Below, in pieces: positions 8,631 through 16,822 of a stretch of 46,179 nt of DNA. Origin of the DNA: Leptospiraceae bacterium (GTDB lineage: Bacteria > Spirochaetota > Leptospiria > Leptospirales > Leptospiraceae). The notes under the pieces were generated by a model that saw only the letters and a program-made list of their open reading frames with translations, made no database searches and had not been told where the DNA came from. The stretch's first letter is position 1; every line of letters starts with the position of its first letter. The stretch is taken from positions 1-46,179 of the forward strand of contig JAGOHK010000027.1 in assembly GCA_017996175.1 (NCBI GenBank). The letters run 5' to 3'. Both the position numbers and the translations under genes were made by a program.

Positions 8631-10883
8631 ATGAAATTATCTCAATTATCTCTCAGAAAAAAAGTTAATTCTCTTGGTATATTTATTATTTTACTATTTT
8701 CCGTGATTCTTTTTGTAAAAGTCCTTCCTCTCCTTGAGACAGGCAAATTAGAAGAGAGAAGAGGAAAGTTAAAAGCTGTTGTGAATACAGTTGTTTCTCT
8801 TATGAATCATTACGAAAAACAAGTTAGGAAGGAAGCTTGGAAAACAGATCCAACTCAACCGAAAACAATTGCAGAGGCAAAAGAACTTATCATTAAAAAC
8901 CTAAAGTATATGCGTTATGATAAAACGGAATATTTCTTCATACTAGATGGAAAGGGATATATGGTGATGCATCCACTCAAACCTGCGCTAGAAGGGCAGT
9001 ACATGATGGACACGAAAGGTCCTAAAGGTGAGCCAATCTTTCATGATTTAGTTTTGAGTTCTCAACGTGACTCGGATGCATTCGTAAGTTATATATGGCA
9101 ATCCAAATATAGTCCACTCATATTTGAACCACAGACTACTTATGCAAAATACTTTTGGGCTTGGGATTGGATTGTATGTTCAGGTGTTTACACGCAAGAT
9201 ATTTTAGATTCAATGGAAGAAATCAATTACCTTTCTGCTGGCTACGTAGTAGTAACCTCTGTGTTCACTATTTTCATTTTGCTTATATTCGTGTATTTTA
9301 ATCTTTCTAAACCGCTAATGAATCTTCTAAATGGAATTGAAGAAATTAAAAAAGATAATTTAGACCATAAGGTAAATGTTTTGTATGAGGATGAGTTAGG
9401 TCATATTACCCGCCAGTTCAATACGATGATTGAAAATAGAAAACAAAGTCAGGAAGAACTTTTGCAATTGAATGAATCCTTAGAAACGAAAGTCATTGAG
9501 AGAACAGCGGAACTTTCTGATACGTTAAAAGTGGTACAGGATTTAAAAGTAAAACAGGATGGTGATTATTTTTTAACATCACTTCTATTAAGTCCACTTC
9601 AATCAACTGGAATTGAAAATCAGGATAAACTCAAATGCGATATTTTTGTAAAACAATTTAAACGATTTACTTTCCGTAGTTGGAATTCAGAATTAGGTGG
9701 TGATATTTGTATTGCTGAATCTATTAAATTACAAAATCGAAATTATCTGTTTTTTGTAAATGCAGATGCAATGGGAAAATCTATTCAAGGAGCAGGTGGA
9801 GCGCTTATATTCGGTACTTCCGTTAAAGCTGCCTTAATCAGAGTCAAAATGGGATTATCCTCTAATATGCTTCCTGAGATATGGTTAAGAAATTTATACA
9901 CCGACTTAGACGAATTATTTACTACCTTCGATGGAACCATGTTAATGTCTGCTGTTATGGGACTGATAGATGAAGAAAATGGAATTATATATTTTTTAAA
10001 TATGGAACATCCTTATCCGGTGCTTTATCGTGATGGGAAGGCAACATTTCTTTCTACAAAAGAGCAACTTACGAAAATTGGAACCCCCGAAAAAGAATTT
10101 AATATACTCCAAGTAAATATGTTTCAATTAAAATCAGGCGATATATTGGTTGCAGGTTCCGATGGTAGAGATGATATAATACTCGCCGGAACTTCGGAGG
10201 TGAATCACGATGAGACATTATTTCTAAAAGTTGTAGAAGAGGCAAATGCAAATATTCCTCAAGTCGTAGATAATTTATCCAAGATAGGAGAGTTAAAAGA
10301 TGACTTGTCGCTAATAACAATTCAATTCAGTAACCAAAACAAAGTGACTTCGCCTGAAATGACAGAGAACGAAAAAAAGATTTTACTCAAAGCGACAACA
10401 CTTCATAAGAACAACAAGAACCAAGAAGCTCTAAACTTATTGAAGGAGAATTTTAACAGCAAACACCTGTTACTCCCAGTATTTAATTTAATTAAACGAA
10501 TTTATTTAGTCGAAAAGGATTATTTGCAATATGCAGATTTACTAATACGTTACCATATTTTACATCCAGATCAAAGTGAAAACTTGCTAAAAATTTCTAA
10601 AGCACTTGTGCTTTGTAATCGTCTCGAATCTGCAATTGAGTATTCTGAATCTTTTCGAACTCGTGATCCTTATAATGAAGAAAACTTACTTCATCTAGCT
10701 AAGACTTACAAATTTGCGACCCAATACAATTCTGCACTTCGCTCTTTGGACGAATTATTAAGATTAAACCCAAAACAGGAAGAGGGACTATTACTCAAAG
10801 AAAGTATAAGTAATTTAATTGCAGATACTAATATCGTTAAACCAAACGAACAACGATTAGTAATTACTAAATTTGAATATTGA
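8631..10883 (+). CDS. Cache-HAMP-SpoIIE/PP2C phosphatase with TPR tail
   Basis: 750 residues. Membrane segment at ~12-32, extracytoplasmic Cache domain (~35-195; EYFFILDGKGYMVMHP and WDWIVCSGVY are typical of the single-Cache_2 type), second membrane segment (~200-222), HAMP (~222-275), short coiled coil, then a SpoIIE-type PP2C phosphatase (~295-565). The acidic metal ligands are present: GGDIC (~358), NADAMGKS (~379), GSDGRDD (~510) and KDDLSL (~557). A TPR-like helical region fills ~585-740. It should sense a small periplasmic ligand and dephosphorylate a Ser/Thr phosphoprotein such as an anti-sigma antagonist, with the TPRs as a docking platform; the substrate is unknown. An ion channel gene starts 22 bp downstream. 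A paralogous phosphatase module is at 38551-41073. Confidence 0.92.
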   Translation: MKLSQLSLRKKVNSLGIFIILLFSVILFVKVLPLLETGKLEERRGKLKAVVNTVVSLMNHYEKQVRKEAWKTDPTQPKTIAEAKELIIKNLKYMRYDKTEYFFILDGKGYMVMHPLKPALEGQYMMDTKGPKGEPIFHDLVLSSQRDSDAFVSYIWQSKYSPLIFEPQTTYAKYFWAWDWIVCSGVYTQDILDSMEEINYLSAGYVVVTSVFTIFILLIFVYFNLSKPLMNLLNGIEEIKKDNLDHKVNVLYEDELGHITRQFNTMIENRKQSQEELLQLNESLETKVIERTAELSDTLKVVQDLKVKQDGDYFLTSLLLSPLQSTGIENQDKLKCDIFVKQFKRFTFRSWNSELGGDICIAESIKLQNRNYLFFVNADAMGKSIQGAGGALIFGTSVKAALIRVKMGLSSNMLPEIWLRNLYTDLDELFTTFDGTMLMSAVMGLIDEENGIIYFLNMEHPYPVLYRDGKATFLSTKEQLTKIGTPEKEFNILQVNMFQLKSGDILVAGSDGRDDIILAGTSEVNHDETLFLKVVEEANANIPQVVDNLSKIGELKDDLSLITIQFSNQNKVTSPEMTENEKKILLKATTLHKNNKNQEALNLLKENFNSKHLLLPVFNLIKRIYLVEKDYLQYADLLIRYHILHPDQSENLLKISKALVLCNRLESAIEYSESFRTRDPYNEENLLHLAKTYKFATQYNSALRSLDELLRLNPKQEEGLLLKESISNLIADTNIVKPNEQRLVITKFEY

Positions 10884-10905
10884 TAAATCGAAGAGTGTGT
10901 GGCTT

Positions 10906-11808
10906 ATGAAGATTTGGCGAATACTTTTTATTTTTCTTTTCTTACCGCTTTCTGTTTTTGCGGAAAATGTAAATTTAGGAATCTATATTGTAAATATTGG
11001 AAAGTTCGATGTGTCAACTGGCAGTTTTACAATTGATTTTTATTTAACTCTCAAAACCGATAAAAAACCAGAATACCCTTTAGATAGTTTTGAATTTATG
11101 AATGGAAGGGCTACTCACTCCGAAAAAATTTATACAGAGGGAGATAATTTAATTCAGTATAGAATTTTAGCAAATCTATCAAGTCCTGTTGACCTTCGTA
11201 GGTTTCCATTCGATGAACAAACACTGAGTATCATCATTGAAAACAAAAAATATAAAAACGATCTTGTTAAATATACAATTCTAGAAAATGAATCTGGAAT
11301 TGATGAACTGATAGCATTTACCGGCTGGAATATCCGAGGTTGGAAAGTTAGAGAAAGAGACCATCATTATAAAGTGTTTAATGAGAGTTATTCGCTAGTG
11401 AGTTTGGACATCACAATTGAGAAAATAGTATGGAATGCTTTTTTTAAAACTTTTCTACCCGTCTTAATTATTATTTTTTTAGTTACCTGTAGCTTCATCA
11501 TGGATATTGATAAAGTCAAGGATAGGCTCGGAATCTGCACATCCGGTCTTGTCGCCTCTGTTATGTTTCATCTTTCCATCACCAATCAAATTCCGCCTGT
11601 GAGTTATTTGACCATTGCTGATAAATTTATGATTCTAACGTATATCGTTTTAATGCTTTGTGTTATCCTCAATGTATCTATGCTTCAATTAATCCAAGTC
11701 CAATACGAACACCGCGCTGTAAAAATTCATAACTTCACTAAGTATGGAATGTTTGTTGTGCTCCCTTCTATTTATGGTTTATTTTTTCTGTATGCGTTTT
11801 TAGGTTGA
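10906..11808 (+). CDS. Pentameric ligand-gated ion channel (prokaryotic Cys-loop receptor homologue)
   Basis: 300 residues from the ATG at 10906, chosen because it begins a clean signal peptide (MKIWRILFIFLFLPLSVFA); an upstream TTG at 10873 would overlap the phosphatase gene. Residues ~20-178 form the beta-sandwich ligand-binding domain, including the family's Pro-loop LRRFPFDEQTLSI (~95-107), without the two loop cysteines, as in GLIC and ELIC. Four membrane helices follow: TM1 ~179-199, pore-lining TM2 ~206-226 (GICTSGLVASVMFH, then TNQIPP), TM3 ~240-262 and TM4 ~280-300. Length fits a bacterial member with no intracellular domain. Charged residues KDR sit at the cytoplasmic mouth of TM2 where GLIC has an acidic residue, so ion selectivity cannot be assumed. 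It is probably co-transcribed with the Cache phosphatase. Confidence 0.93.
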   Translation: MKIWRILFIFLFLPLSVFAENVNLGIYIVNIGKFDVSTGSFTIDFYLTLKTDKKPEYPLDSFEFMNGRATHSEKIYTEGDNLIQYRILANLSSPVDLRRFPFDEQTLSIIIENKKYKNDLVKYTILENESGIDELIAFTGWNIRGWKVRERDHHYKVFNESYSLVSLDITIEKIVWNAFFKTFLPVLIIIFLVTCSFIMDIDKVKDRLGICTSGLVASVMFHLSITNQIPPVSYLTIADKFMILTYIVLMLCVILNVSMLQLIQVQYEHRAVKIHNFTKYGMFVVLPSIYGLFFLYAFLG

Positions 11809-12158
11809 GATTGAGGTGTGGATAATATATTTTTGCCGCAGAGGCACTTATAAACATTTATAAAACAACCTTTAATTTTATATACCCTTTGCCAAAAGTA
11901 GTTTCCCTTTGTGTAAAAAATAGGGTATTCCCAAACGCCAAAAATAGCGATACGAGGTTCAATTAAAAGTGAATGAGTAATTTCTTTTCTTCTTATTTCG
12001 TACGTTTTTTTACCTATTTTTAAAGGTAGAGTGTTAGCTTTTTTTATCGAAAACTTAAAATCTTATGGACAGAATTCTTTACAATTCAAATGATTTCTTT
12101 AGACAAAATAGGAGGTATTTAACATTCTACCTAAACTATTATTATATTGAGGTGAAAA
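11809..12158. other. 350-bp intergenic region
   Basis: No gene seen. It includes GCCGCAGAGGCAC (~11834), which recalls widespread bacterial repeat remnants, and an inverted degenerate match to the core of the 99-bp repeat around 11893-11945 (minus strand GGCGTTTGGGAATACCC). The downstream end holds the ribosome-binding GAGGTG for the next gene. Confidence 0.4.
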
Positions 12159-14060
12159 ATGAACGTAATGCAAAAAGATTTTTCGGGAAAACAAATTAGT
12201 AATTTGTTCGGGGCAATTATTATTATACTCGTGGGTATCTTTTCCATGGTTGGATGCGAGGGAAAGAAAAAAACTCCACTTTGGTCTATGGCATTATTGG
12301 GTGGGTCAATAGCACCTAGTAACGGTGTTGCTGAAACAGCAGCAAATGATTCTACATCAGTAGCGACACCAACCTTTAATCGAACAGCCGGAACTTATAA
12401 TTCAGATCAAACGGTTACTATTAGCACAACCACTTTAGGGGCAACTATCTATTATACGGTAGATGGCTCTCCGCCTACAGCATCATCAACCCAATACACG
12501 GGAACGATTTTTATAGCAGGGCATGGGACTATACAAACAATTAAAGCATATGCCGTGAAGGCTGGTATGACAGATAGTTCAGTAACAACTGCTGAGTATA
12601 CAATTAATTATGATGCAGTAGCAATGCCAGTCTTTAGTCCAATAGCGGGAACTTATACTTCGGATCAAACGGTTGCTATTAGCACAACCACTTCAGGGGC
12701 AACTATCTATTATACGGTAGATGGCTCTCCGCCTACAACAGCATCAACCCAATACACAGGAACAATTTCTGTAGCAGGAAATGGGACAGTACAAACGATT
12801 AAAGCATTTGCTGTGAAGTCAGGTATGACAGATAGTTCTTTGGCAACTGCTTCATACACTATAGGCTATCCTGTAGCCTCACCTACATTTAGTCCAGTTG
12901 CTAGTTTTTATTCGACAGCGCAAAATGTGAGTATCTCTACTGTTACCAGTGGGACAAGTATCTATTATACGATAGATGGGGCAACTCCAACGAACGGTTC
13001 TATGTTGTATAGCACTGCAGTGCATATTTGGTTTCTGGCGGGTAAAACGGTAAAGGCATTTGCAATCAAATCTGGCATGGCTGATAGCGTTGTTTCCACG
13101 CTAAGCGGTATATTCAGTTATCCCCCATTAAAAACTGGACAAACTACAGTTTATGCAGTAGGAGATAATGGAACAAATCAAACTGGTTCTGCAAGAGGCT
13201 ACACTGGACCAACTCAACATGCGACATATACTTCGAATTATACTACAAAGGACAATGCTACGGGACTTGTCTGGAAAACTTGCTCGCAAGGATTAAGTGG
13301 AGCCAATTGTGCCACTGGAACTGCTGTGACTTTGACTTGGGTAAATGCTAGCGCTGATCCAACTAACGGTTGCAGCGCTTTAAATTCTGCAAATAATGGG
13401 AACGGGTATGCTGGATTAAAAACATGGAGATTACCGAGTATACAGGAATTGGAAACTTTACTCGATTTTGGTAAGTCAAACTCTGCCATCAATACTACGG
13501 CATTTCCAGCTACAGTCGCCGATGCTTATTGGACTTCTACCCCGTTCGTCTCCAATACTTCATGGTATGTGGGTTTCTACAATGGCTTTATGAGTACCGA
13601 TGCAAATACAAATAACTTTTATGTACGCTGTATATCCGGACCACCTAAGGATAGCAGGTTTAGTTCTATTGATAATGGAGATGGAACGATAAAGGATAAT
13701 GCTACTGGGCTTATTTGGCAGAAGTGTAGTCGGGGACAGACGAATGATACAACTTGTTCCGGGACGGCAACTACTGCAACGTGGACAAACGCAATTACCT
13801 ATTGTAGTGGGCTAAGCCTTGTTGGGAGAACTTGGCGTTTGCCTCAAAACAATGAGCTAATGACAATCGTGGATACAATAAAAGCGACAGCACCAGTAAT
13901 TGACACAACAGTATTTCCTGCTACACTTATCGACGTTTATTGGAGCTCTACTTCATACTTGCCAAATACGGGTTTGGCGTGGGGTCTTTCTTTTGCTGGT
14001 ATTTTGACCTTCACAAGTAAGTCTAATACCCACTATACGCGTTGTGTATCCGGACCGTAA
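12159..14060 (+). CDS. Surface lipoprotein with chitobiase-type repeats and two DUF1566 domains
   Basis: 633 residues. Lipoprotein signal near the N-terminus (IIILVGIFSMVGC, lipidated Cys ~33). Three repeats of ~80-86 residues (~70-320) match the chitobiase/beta-hexosaminidase C-terminal-type domain, each with ATIYYTVDGSPPT or a variant. Two Lcl/DUF1566 domains follow (~345-485 and ~490-633), each with DNATGL[VI]W, TWRLP, YW[TS]ST and a closing RC[IV]SGP. DUF1566 occurs in the Legionella adhesin Lcl, so a role in surface adhesion is a reasonable inference. Repeats 1 and 2 are nearly identical in DNA with a 258-bp period. The start is set by GAGGTG eight bases upstream. It converges on the He_PIG/Asp-box gene across a MITE-like repeat. 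Confidence 0.9.
   Translation: MNVMQKDFSGKQISNLFGAIIIILVGIFSMVGCEGKKKTPLWSMALLGGSIAPSNGVAETAANDSTSVATPTFNRTAGTYNSDQTVTISTTTLGATIYYTVDGSPPTASSTQYTGTIFIAGHGTIQTIKAYAVKAGMTDSSVTTAEYTINYDAVAMPVFSPIAGTYTSDQTVAISTTTSGATIYYTVDGSPPTTASTQYTGTISVAGNGTVQTIKAFAVKSGMTDSSLATASYTIGYPVASPTFSPVASFYSTAQNVSISTVTSGTSIYYTIDGATPTNGSMLYSTAVHIWFLAGKTVKAFAIKSGMADSVVSTLSGIFSYPPLKTGQTTVYAVGDNGTNQTGSARGYTGPTQHATYTSNYTTKDNATGLVWKTCSQGLSGANCATGTAVTLTWVNASADPTNGCSALNSANNGNGYAGLKTWRLPSIQELETLLDFGKSNSAINTTAFPATVADAYWTSTPFVSNTSWYVGFYNGFMSTDANTNNFYVRCISGPPKDSRFSSIDNGDGTIKDNATGLIWQKCSRGQTNDTTCSGTATTATWTNAITYCSGLSLVGRTWRLPQNNELMTIVDTIKATAPVIDTTVFPATLIDVYWSSTSYLPNTGLAWGLSFAGILTFTSKSNTHYTRCVSGP
12400..12765 (+). repeat. Near-identical 258-bp-period direct repeat inside lipoprotein gene
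   Basis: Blocks starting near 12403 and 12661 share almost identical DNA through GGTAGATGGCTCTCCGCCTA and beyond, much closer than the third repeat at ~12900. This implies recent duplication or gene conversion and predicts length variation by in-frame loss or gain of 86 codons. Confidence 0.75.
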
Positions 14061-14114
14061 TACCATAGCCTCGGACATTTAGGGCTATTAAAGCACGTTT
14101 AAAAGTTAGCTATA

Positions 14115-14271
14115 TCATGTGAATTCGGTGTAATAAAATTCGGCTATTACAACCACTGAAATTCTCTACCGAGGGTCTCAAGAATTATAGATTCCCGATA
14201 GAGAATTTCGTGAATGACACCTTTAAAGTATTATCAAATAGTTTAAATTCTTTGAACCAAATTCACGTTAA
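14115..14271. repeat. MITE-like palindromic element, copy A
   Basis: Ends are imperfect inverted repeats (CATGTGAATTCGG at the left, CCAAATTCACGTTA at the right). The core, with GATTCCCGATAGAGAATTTC and GTGAATGACA, matches copies at 16119-16277 and 25084-25214. It lies between convergent genes and could also act as a two-way terminator. This is the most diverged copy. Confidence 0.65.
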
Positions 14272-14301
14272 TTCATGAGTATGCGCTAAAAAATAGAACC
14301 A

Positions 14302-15915
14302 TCACTTTACGAATATATCCATCAAGCTTGTATTAGTAAGCCCAGAATTGTAAGATGAAAATGAATTTCCATTGTCATTAGAAATGTTGACAGCACCAGT
14401 TGCAGCTACATAAACCTTTCCATCCTGATATACGAATACATTAGCAAGAGAATTTGAATTTAATCCATTTGCGGTTGTTTTTAAATTAAATGAACCTGAA
14501 CTATCATTTGAAACATAAAGTCCACTTCCTGAAGTAATATATACATTTACATTATCACTTGAAGTCATAATTTTTCCAGGGGTAGCGGAGAAAGATTTAG
14601 TTATGGGGAATGAAATACCATTATCAGAAGATATTAACAATTGTTTGTTTGTAGAATCTACAGCATATAAAATCGATGCATTAGAATAAATATCACTCAC
14701 ATAATTTGAAGAAGAAAGAATGGTTGTACTAAAATTAGTTCCATTAGTGGATTTATATGCACCACCAGTTCCAACAGAACCTCCATTTGAATAAAAATAA
14801 TTAGTTCCCGAACTAGTTATTCCATTCGAAGTTGTAATTGTGTCGGACACTATTGAAAAAGTGGAACCTCCATCCGTAGATCTATAAAAATGAAGCGTCG
14901 ATGCACCATCAACTGCTACAGTGTAGACTATTGATGAATTTAAGGGATCACAATATACAGAATAAGTTTGAAATGGACCTCTTTTTAATACAAAAGTTAC
15001 ACCATTGTCTGTAGATTTATAAACTCCACCACTTCCGCCAGTCCTGTCAGTCACAAATATTGTATAATCGCTACAAACAGATATTGATTCTACAGAAGTC
15101 CCCATGCTATTGTTCATTGTATACGTTACCCCACCATCTTTGGAAATTCCGAGTCCTCCATTAACTCCAAAGGTTGCAACAAAAACTAAGGGTTGTACCA
15201 CAATATCAAATGTAGTAATAGAATTCCCGTAAGAGTTATTTGCAGTAACTGTGTAAGTAACAGCTGATTGTGCTGTAGTTGGTGTACCAGTTATTGCGCC
15301 CGTTGTAGTGTTAAATGATAAACCCGCAGGTAAACCTGGAGAAATAGAATAGGTCGGAGATGTTCCATTAATTGCTGGACTATGAGAGAATGCAACTGAT
15401 CTGGTGGATCTAATTGTTGTTACACCTCCAATATTTATTATACTTCCGCCTGTGGGAGCTCCCCCGCTATAAGTAAATCCACTAATTGCAGTTACTACAG
15501 ATAACACTACATTAGCCGTTACACTGGAAGTAGAATTTGTCGCAGTAATCGTAAACGGAATCGGCGTTACATAAACAGTAGTAGGTGTGCCAGAAATAAT
15601 TCCTGTAGTAGTATCAAAACTTAAACCAGCAGGAAGACTACCGATAGGCGAAATAGAATAAGCCTCCGGTGTTCCGGTCACTATAGGAACCATATTTGTA
15701 ATAATAACGTTAGCCGCAAATACTACAGTAGACGGTGTGTAGGATAGACTTGTCAATGTATAAGTATCTGAATTGCTGCTGGAATTTGATCCTGAAATTG
15801 AAATTCCTAACGCACCAAAGGCACCGGATCCACTTGGGTTTGAAATATCAAAGGGAGATTTTTGCGTTCTTAAACATCCAAGGCAAAGTATCCAAATAAA
15901 TAGTAGGCTTTTCAT
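14302..15915 (-). CDS. Lipoprotein with two He_PIG domains and a seven-blade Asp-box propeller
   Basis: 537 residues from the ATG at 15915. I chose this start because it begins a compact lipoprotein signal (MKSLLFIWILCLGC) preceded by AAAAGGAAA; the frame stays open to 16005. Two Ig-like He_PIG domains (~residues 50-240) show LPAGLSF-TTG-ISGTPTT. The remainder holds seven Asp-box-like motifs (SKDGGVTY, STDNGVTF, STDGGSTF, STNGTNF, SSDNGISF, SNDSSGSF, SNDNGNSF), as in sialidase/BNR or photosystem-assembly Ycf48-like propellers. None of the sialidase catalytic residues can be assigned, so binding rather than hydrolysis is likely. It should be exported and lipid-anchored, probably on the cell surface. 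Confidence 0.87.
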   Translation of the reverse strand: MKSLLFIWILCLGCLRTQKSPFDISNPSGSGAFGALGISISGSNSSSNSDTYTLTSLSYTPSTVVFAANVIITNMVPIVTGTPEAYSISPIGSLPAGLSFDTTTGIISGTPTTVYVTPIPFTITATNSTSSVTANVVLSVVTAISGFTYSGGAPTGGSIINIGGVTTIRSTRSVAFSHSPAINGTSPTYSISPGLPAGLSFNTTTGAITGTPTTAQSAVTYTVTANNSYGNSITTFDIVVQPLVFVATFGVNGGLGISKDGGVTYTMNNSMGTSVESISVCSDYTIFVTDRTGGSGGVYKSTDNGVTFVLKRGPFQTYSVYCDPLNSSIVYTVAVDGASTLHFYRSTDGGSTFSIVSDTITTSNGITSSGTNYFYSNGGSVGTGGAYKSTNGTNFSTTILSSSNYVSDIYSNASILYAVDSTNKQLLISSDNGISFPITKSFSATPGKIMTSSDNVNVYITSGSGLYVSNDSSGSFNLKTTANGLNSNSLANVFVYQDGKVYVAATGAVNISNDNGNSFSSYNSGLTNTSLMDIFVK

Positions 15916-16298
15916 CAATTTAAAATTTCCTTTTCCCATGTAAGGGATTTCATCATAAGTTGGTATTTTTAAGCTGCTACCGGTTTGATAAAAATTTAAT
16001 AACAACTAGCGTTCTGCAAAATACAACATTAGACAAGTTTCGATTTTTCATTCATTTTATTTTCTTTTCCAACGGAAAATATTTGACAGTCCAATAGGGC
16101 ACCCCGTAACCTGCCTAGCTAACGTGAGTTCGGCGTAAGGATTTTGGATTTGTCATTCCCAAAATTTTCTGTTGGGAATCTCTAGTTCTAAGCAGGATTT
16201 TACAGTAATTTAGACCCCCGACAGAAAATTTCGGGGGTGACAGTGAGTAATCTCCCGTTACATCGAACTCACCTTAACTTTAAAAAAAAGAGGCAGAT
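15916..16298. other. 383-bp divergent intergenic region containing a MITE-like element
   Basis: Upstream of two divergent lipoprotein genes. Most of it is element copy B (16119-16277), which ends only 21 bp before the ATG at 16299. No coding sequence is supported. Confidence 0.6.
16119..16277 (+). repeat. MITE-like palindromic element, copy B (best preserved)
   Basis: Terminal inverted repeats TAACGTGAGTTCGGCGTAAGG (left, one base short of 21 shown in the genome at 16120-16140) and the reverse of a similar end at 16255-16277. Inside are two palindromic blocks: TCATTCCCAAAATTTTC with TTGGGAATCTC, and CCCCCGACAG with TTTCGGGGGTGAC. About 84% identical by eye to the reverse complement of 25084-25214. 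No open reading frame for a transposase, so it is non-autonomous. Confidence 0.75.
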
Positions 16299-16739
16299 AT
16301 GTATAGAATTTTATCTATATTTTTCATTTCCATTCTCTTGCTATTTTCTTATAATTGCAAGAAAGCAGCGGAGTCTTCCAACTCGTTCGTTGGTCACTGG
16401 CAAGGCAATGCAGAAGTAACTACAAACGGCGAAGCAGTATTAACCGCAAATGTTCACGCAAATTTCACAGAGGATAGTTACACTATCAACAATGAAGGGA
16501 AAGCAAAGACCGGTGACGGTGGAGAATGCGAAGTCAAAGTTGCATCGGAAGGAAGTTATACTTCAGATGGAACGAACCTGACTATTAAACCAACAAAAGA
16601 AACTATGAGTGTTTGTGGGAAAGACATTCCTACCAAATTGGAACCTGATACTTACAAAGTTTCTTTGGAAGGGGATAATTTAACTTTATCTCTCGATGAA
16701 GGTGATACCAAAACTATTACTACTTTGAAAAAACAATGA
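16299..16739 (+). CDS. Small lipocalin-like lipoprotein
   Basis: 146 residues. Signal MYRILSIFFISILLLFSYNC with lipidated Cys20. The mature part begins with FVGHWQGNAE, like the GxW start of lipocalin-type barrels, and is entirely beta-rich with two further cysteines (GECEVKV and SVCGKD) that could pair. Function unknown. AGAGGC lies just before the ATG. The gene follows the end of a MITE-like element by 21 bp, so the repeat may affect its transcription or the folding of its leader. Confidence 0.82.
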   Translation: MYRILSIFFISILLLFSYNCKKAAESSNSFVGHWQGNAEVTTNGEAVLTANVHANFTEDSYTINNEGKAKTGDGGECEVKVASEGSYTSDGTNLTIKPTKETMSVCGKDIPTKLEPDTYKVSLEGDNLTLSLDEGDTKTITTLKKQ

Positions 16740-16769
16740 CAATCTTCTTGCAAAATTAGAATTAATTTT

Positions 16770-16798
16770 CACCCTGAGTATATACTAAACGAAGGGTG
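16770..16798 (+). terminator. Possible terminator hairpin
   Basis: CACCCT (16770-16775) pairs with AGGGTG (16793-16798), followed by TTTT. A second AT-only hairpin, AAAATTA-GAAT-TAATTTT, lies at 16752-16769. Weak as a terminator because the stem is six pairs and the loop long, but it fits between the lipoprotein stop and the next gene. Confidence 0.35.
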
Positions 16799-16822
16799 TT
16801 TTGGTTCAACGTTAGGTGCACT

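Noticed and set aside
11834..11850. CGCAGAGGCAC motif as part of a known dispersed repeat
   Set aside because: Too short and isolated to assign; noted only in the spacer description.
12400..13120. Regular repeats considered as a CRISPR array
   Set aside because: The repeats are in-frame protein domain repeats of ~258 bp inside an open gene, not short repeats with unique spacers.
16237..16419. 60-codon reading frame before the lipocalin-like gene
   Set aside because: Starts within the MITE-like element and overlaps the well-supported lipoprotein gene in another frame.
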